Assembly (NCBI GenBank): GCA_003563375.1
Contig: PWSB01000031.1
Location: 1-17,615, forward strand
Reading direction: 5' to 3'
DNA: 17,615 nucleotides
From: Actinomycetota bacterium
GTDB taxonomy: Bacteria; Actinomycetota; Humimicrobiia; Humimicrobiales; Humimicrobiaceae
Position 1 is the first letter of the stretch. Each line of letters starts with the position of its first letter. This document shows positions 15,132 through 17,615 of the stretch, piece after piece. The notes below the pieces were generated by a model. The model searched no databases. It was given only the letters and a program-made list of their open reading frames with translations, and was not told the origin of the DNA. Position numbers and translations under genes: made by a program.

Positions 15132-15861
15132 TTATGGACAAAAATCTCTGGACTTCACTTATGGTATTTAGGTAGTATTGCGCATTGCTGCTGGATTGGG
15201 ATACCTTTATATTTATGCCCCGGGGATTTTTTAAAAACATATGCTCATCGGTAACATCATCCCCTATGCATATATTTATCTGCCCGCCATCGGGAAAAAG
15301 CTTCCTTTCCATGACCTGGATGGCCATGCCTTTGTCTATCTTTGAAGCCTTCACTTCTATCACTTTTTTGCCCTCTATGACATCCAGTCCCCCGCTCCTG
15401 GTGGCCTCTGATATAAATTTGGATACCCTTTCCAGCAGCGGCAACTCTTTTTTATCACAGTTTCTGTAATGCAGGGCCACGGATACCGTTTTATCCTCTA
15501 TATAGAAGCATTCCTTTTGCTTAAGCATATCTTTTATTTTATCCTTAATCTCCGCTATCTGGCCCATCTGTTTTTTTGCAGCTTCTATTATCTGGGGTTT
15601 TCTGTCTTTCAGCTTGATCTCTGCACCATGGCTTCCCACCATGCAAAGCTCTTTTACAGGTGTCCCTTTAAAGAAATCCATAAGGTGCAAAATAGGCCTT
15701 CCGGAAACAAGGACCGGGTATATACGGGGATTTTTGTTCAAAGACCTCACCAGGGATTTGGTCCTTTTGGAGGGCCTTGCATCCTGGGGGCGTGGCTTTA
15801 TTCCCACCAGGGTCCCGTCATAATCCAGGAAAAGAAGGCACGCGCCTGCCTTTTTTATCAT
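15112..15861 (-). CDS. otsB: OtsB, trehalose-6-phosphate phosphatase (HAD family)
   Basis: OtsB removes the phosphate from trehalose-6-phosphate, the second step of trehalose synthesis. The 249 residues have the HAD motif I LDYDGTL with nucleophile Asp13 and acid/base Asp15, VSGRP, the family segment GSHGAE, motif III KASKIDKG and motif IV GDDVTDEHMF, so the active site is complete. The ATG at 15861 is the first standard start codon in the frame, but no ribosome site precedes it. The frame stays open upstream as far as the otsA stop TGA, with only a CTG (15879) as a less usual start. The upstream residues (IRFLFDDLQNILS) look like the linker of a fused OtsA-OtsB protein. The split is treated as a finding. 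Confidence 0.93.
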   Translation of the reverse strand: MIKKAGACLLFLDYDGTLVGIKPRPQDARPSKRTKSLVRSLNKNPRIYPVLVSGRPILHLMDFFKGTPVKELCMVGSHGAEIKLKDRKPQIIEAAKKQMGQIAEIKDKIKDMLKQKECFYIEDKTVSVALHYRNCDKKELPLLERVSKFISEATRSGGLDVIEGKKVIEVKASKIDKGMAIQVMERKLFPDGGQINICIGDDVTDEHMFLKNPRGINIKVSQSSSNAQYYLNTISEVQRFLSIINREVR

Positions 15862-15903
15862 TGATAATATATTTTGCAGATCATCAAAGAGGAACCGGAT
15901 AGC

Positions 15904-17310
15904 TCACCTTTCTATAGAATAATTCAAAAATTGATTCGCCCAGTTAAATACGTCATTCTCCTGGACGATCTTTCTCAGGGCTGCCATATTTTTCCTTTTT
16001 TCATTGCGGCTCATCTCTAGGGCGGCCTTTATTCCGTCAGCGACACCTTCGAAATCATAGGGATTTACCATAATGGAATTTTTTTGCATCTCATCGGCTG
16101 AACCAGCAAACCGGCTTAGCACCAGCATACCATCGCCGTCGGGATTACAGCTTACATATTCCTTGGCAATAAGATTCATCCCGTCCCTTAACGGAGTGAC
16201 CAGGCAGACATCGGAAGCCTTGTAATAGGATATCAATATCTCCTGGGGAATGGTCTTGTATATATAGTTGATCGGCGTCCACAGCTCATCCGCAAACTGG
16301 CCATTGATATTGCCCACCAGCTGGTCGATCTCCCTTTTAAAATGGCGGTATTCAGTTATCTTTGTGCGGCTGGGAACTGATACCTGTACGAATATGACCC
16401 TTTTTTTGTATTCAGGATATTTTTCAAAGAAGCGCTTTATGGAAAGCAGCCTCTCTTTTATTCCTTTGGTATAATCCAGCCTTTCCACACTGATGATGAA
16501 TTTTTGGTTTTTATGCTCCCTTTTAAACAGTCTTACCCGGTTATTTGTGGAGATTGCCTTGGCCAGGCTGTCAAACTTCTTGAAATCTATGCTAATGGGG
16601 AAGTTTTTGACGTGCACCGGCCTGTCCCCTCTGTCCAATCTCCCTGTGTCATAATCTACAGGCATCCCTAGGGCCCTGCTGCAGTTGTAGAGAAAATTCC
16701 TTGCATCTCCCTTGGTCTGGAATCCCAAGACATCTGCTCCCATAAGACCCTCCAGGATCATCTTATTCCAGGGAAGCACCCTGAATATCTCGAAGCTTGG
16801 AAAGGGTATATGTAGAAAAAACAGTATTTTTGAGCCGGGCAGCGCCTTTCTTAACAATGAAGGCACAAGCATAAGGTGGTAATCCTGTATCCACAGCACC
16901 TCATCACCCTTCACTTCTTCAAGGATCTTATCGGCAAAATACTGGTTTATATTTTTATATGAATCCCAGTAGTTTAAATCAAAAAAGCTCTGGAAGATAA
17001 AACCGTGAAAGAGGGGCCATATGGTCCTGTTGGAAAAGCCGTGATAAAAATCCTTGACATCCTGCCTGCTGAGGCCCAAAAATTTAACCGAATACCCTCC
17101 TTCCATCTCCACTGTCTGTTCTGCATACTTCTGCTTGCCCACCAAACCGTTCCAGCCAGCCCAAAGGCCGCCTTTTTTGGATAAAATGGGATCAAGTGCA
17201 GTGACCAGGCCTCCCACACTTTTTTTGTACTTTATGCTTTCTTTGATCCTTACTATCTTGTATGGTACCCTATTTGATACTACGACTATCTTTTTTTGTT
17301 TATTTGTCAT
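15904..17310 (-). CDS. otsA: OtsA, alpha,alpha-trehalose-phosphate synthase (GT20)
   Basis: OtsA joins glucose from UDP-glucose (or another NDP-glucose) to glucose-6-phosphate, giving trehalose-6-phosphate. The 468 residues match the usual length. Visible motifs are SNRVPY (about 12-17), the loop KKSVGGLVTAL, the acceptor-binding WIQDYHLMLVPSLLR and FFLHIPFPSFEIFRVLP, LGFQT, the donor-binding VERLDYTKGI and QVSVPSRT, and LVTPLRDGMNLIAKEYV. The ATG at 17310 is preceded only by a weak purine stretch (AGAAGAA). It diverges from the DUF5752 gene and is followed in the same frame by otsB after a single TGA. Trehalose serves as an osmoprotectant and reserve sugar, consistent with the MscS channel and glgA elsewhere in the window. 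Confidence 0.96.
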   Translation of the reverse strand: MTNKQKKIVVVSNRVPYKIVRIKESIKYKKSVGGLVTALDPILSKKGGLWAGWNGLVGKQKYAEQTVEMEGGYSVKFLGLSRQDVKDFYHGFSNRTIWPLFHGFIFQSFFDLNYWDSYKNINQYFADKILEEVKGDEVLWIQDYHLMLVPSLLRKALPGSKILFFLHIPFPSFEIFRVLPWNKMILEGLMGADVLGFQTKGDARNFLYNCSRALGMPVDYDTGRLDRGDRPVHVKNFPISIDFKKFDSLAKAISTNNRVRLFKREHKNQKFIISVERLDYTKGIKERLLSIKRFFEKYPEYKKRVIFVQVSVPSRTKITEYRHFKREIDQLVGNINGQFADELWTPINYIYKTIPQEILISYYKASDVCLVTPLRDGMNLIAKEYVSCNPDGDGMLVLSRFAGSADEMQKNSIMVNPYDFEGVADGIKAALEMSRNEKRKNMAALRKIVQENDVFNWANQFLNYSIER

Positions 17311-17415
17311 GGTTCTTCTGCTCTTTGTAAAATTTTAACAAGGATATATATATTATATACATTTATACAACCTTTTTAAAACAACCTATTTTAACCATAA
17401 AAAGCATTAAAAAAC

Positions 17416-17446
17416 TTTACATATTTAATTTTTAATATAATATAAT
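17416..17446 (+). promoter_or_regulatory. Likely promoter of the DUF5752 gene
   Basis: The AT-rich divergent gap has two overlapping TATAAT boxes, at 17436-17441 and 17441-17446. TTTACA (17416-17421) is the nearest -35 candidate, though its spacing (14 or 19 bases) is poor. A start about seven bases after either box would fall only some 6-11 bases before the ATG. No ribosome site is present there. The divergent otsA promoter is not clear. Confidence 0.45.
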
Positions 17447-17458
17447 ACACTGCAAATC

Positions 17459-17615
17459 ATGAATAATAATAAAATAAAAAAATTTAAATTTTTTGACAGC
17501 ATCACCCTGGTGAGCCCCACGGGGCTCAGGGCACAGAACCTGAGGGAGTTTTTAAACATACTGGAGACCTGCCCTGACAAGGTGGTATTCCACCACCTCT
17601 ACCAGTCCCACCTAA
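17459..17615 (+). CDS. DUF5752 family protein, N-terminal part (cut by window end)
   Basis: The frame is open from the ATG at 17459 to the window end, giving 52 residues. After a Lys/Asn-rich start, the segment FFDSITLVSPTGLRAQNL is followed by REFLNILETCPDKVVFHHLY. It resembles the N-terminus of DUF5752 proteins, where a leucine-rich loop is followed by a conserved HxxY-type stretch. The function of that family is not known to me. The divergent position next to otsA suggests a link to trehalose or other sugar metabolism, which is inference only. There is no ribosome site before the ATG and the promoter lies very close, so the message may be leaderless. The family call rests on a short fragment. 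Confidence 0.6.
   Translation, partial: MNNNKIKKFKFFDSITLVSPTGLRAQNLREFLNILETCPDKVVFHHLYQSHL

Noticed and set aside
15469..15864. A plus-strand open frame of about 131 codons opposite otsB.
   Set aside because: It lies entirely antisense to a gene with all HAD motifs intact and has no coding character of its own.

Overview
The window is a dense, gene-packed piece of a bacterial chromosome, moderately AT-rich, with 19 protein genes (two cut by the window edges). I see no rRNA, tRNA, CRISPR array, insertion sequence or phage gene. The gene order rpsF-ssb-rpsR-(DUF2232/YybS)-rplI-dnaB-purA is the arrangement known from Firmicutes and related Gram-positive-type lineages. The archaeal-like nicotinate phosphoribosyltransferase, the glgA and otsA/otsB sugar genes, the DUF5752 protein and the anaerobe-type 2-hydroxyacyl-CoA dehydratase pair suggest an uncultured, probably anaerobic bacterium from a deep Actinomycetota- or Firmicutes-like lineage. 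That placement is inference; the window has no taxonomic marker I can settle by eye.

Layout. (1) Positions 1-984: the 3' part of purK on the plus strand, converging on the long minus-strand run. (2) Positions 12628 down to 994, all minus strand, in transcription order: pncA, pncB, a histidine phosphatase, an MscS-type channel, then an extended -10 promoter and a structured leader, then rpsF, ssb, rpsR, DUF2232, rplI, dnaB, purA, purD and, after a 117-base gap, glgA. Most gaps are under 30 bases and purA overlaps dnaB by 13 bases, so co-transcription is likely. (3) Positions 12793-15131, plus strand: two overlapping genes for paralogous iron-sulfur proteins of the 2-hydroxyacyl-CoA dehydratase (HgdA/HgdB) family. 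(4) Positions 17310-15112, minus strand: otsA and otsB for trehalose, separated by one in-frame TGA. (5) From 17459, plus strand: the start of a DUF5752 gene, divergent from otsA.

How the genes fit together. PncA and PncB form a nicotinamide-to-NaMN salvage route. RpsF, Ssb, RpsR, RplI and DnaB are the translation and replication core. PurK, PurD and PurA belong to purine synthesis. GlgA and OtsA/OtsB draw on activated glucose for glycogen and trehalose; with the MscS channel they suggest attention to osmotic state and carbon storage. The least ordinary parts are the in-frame otsA/otsB split, the competing hairpins in the rpsF leader, the hairpin that can cover the pncA ribosome binding site, and the dehydratase pair with no activator gene beside it. 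No convincing intrinsic terminator was found anywhere in the window.
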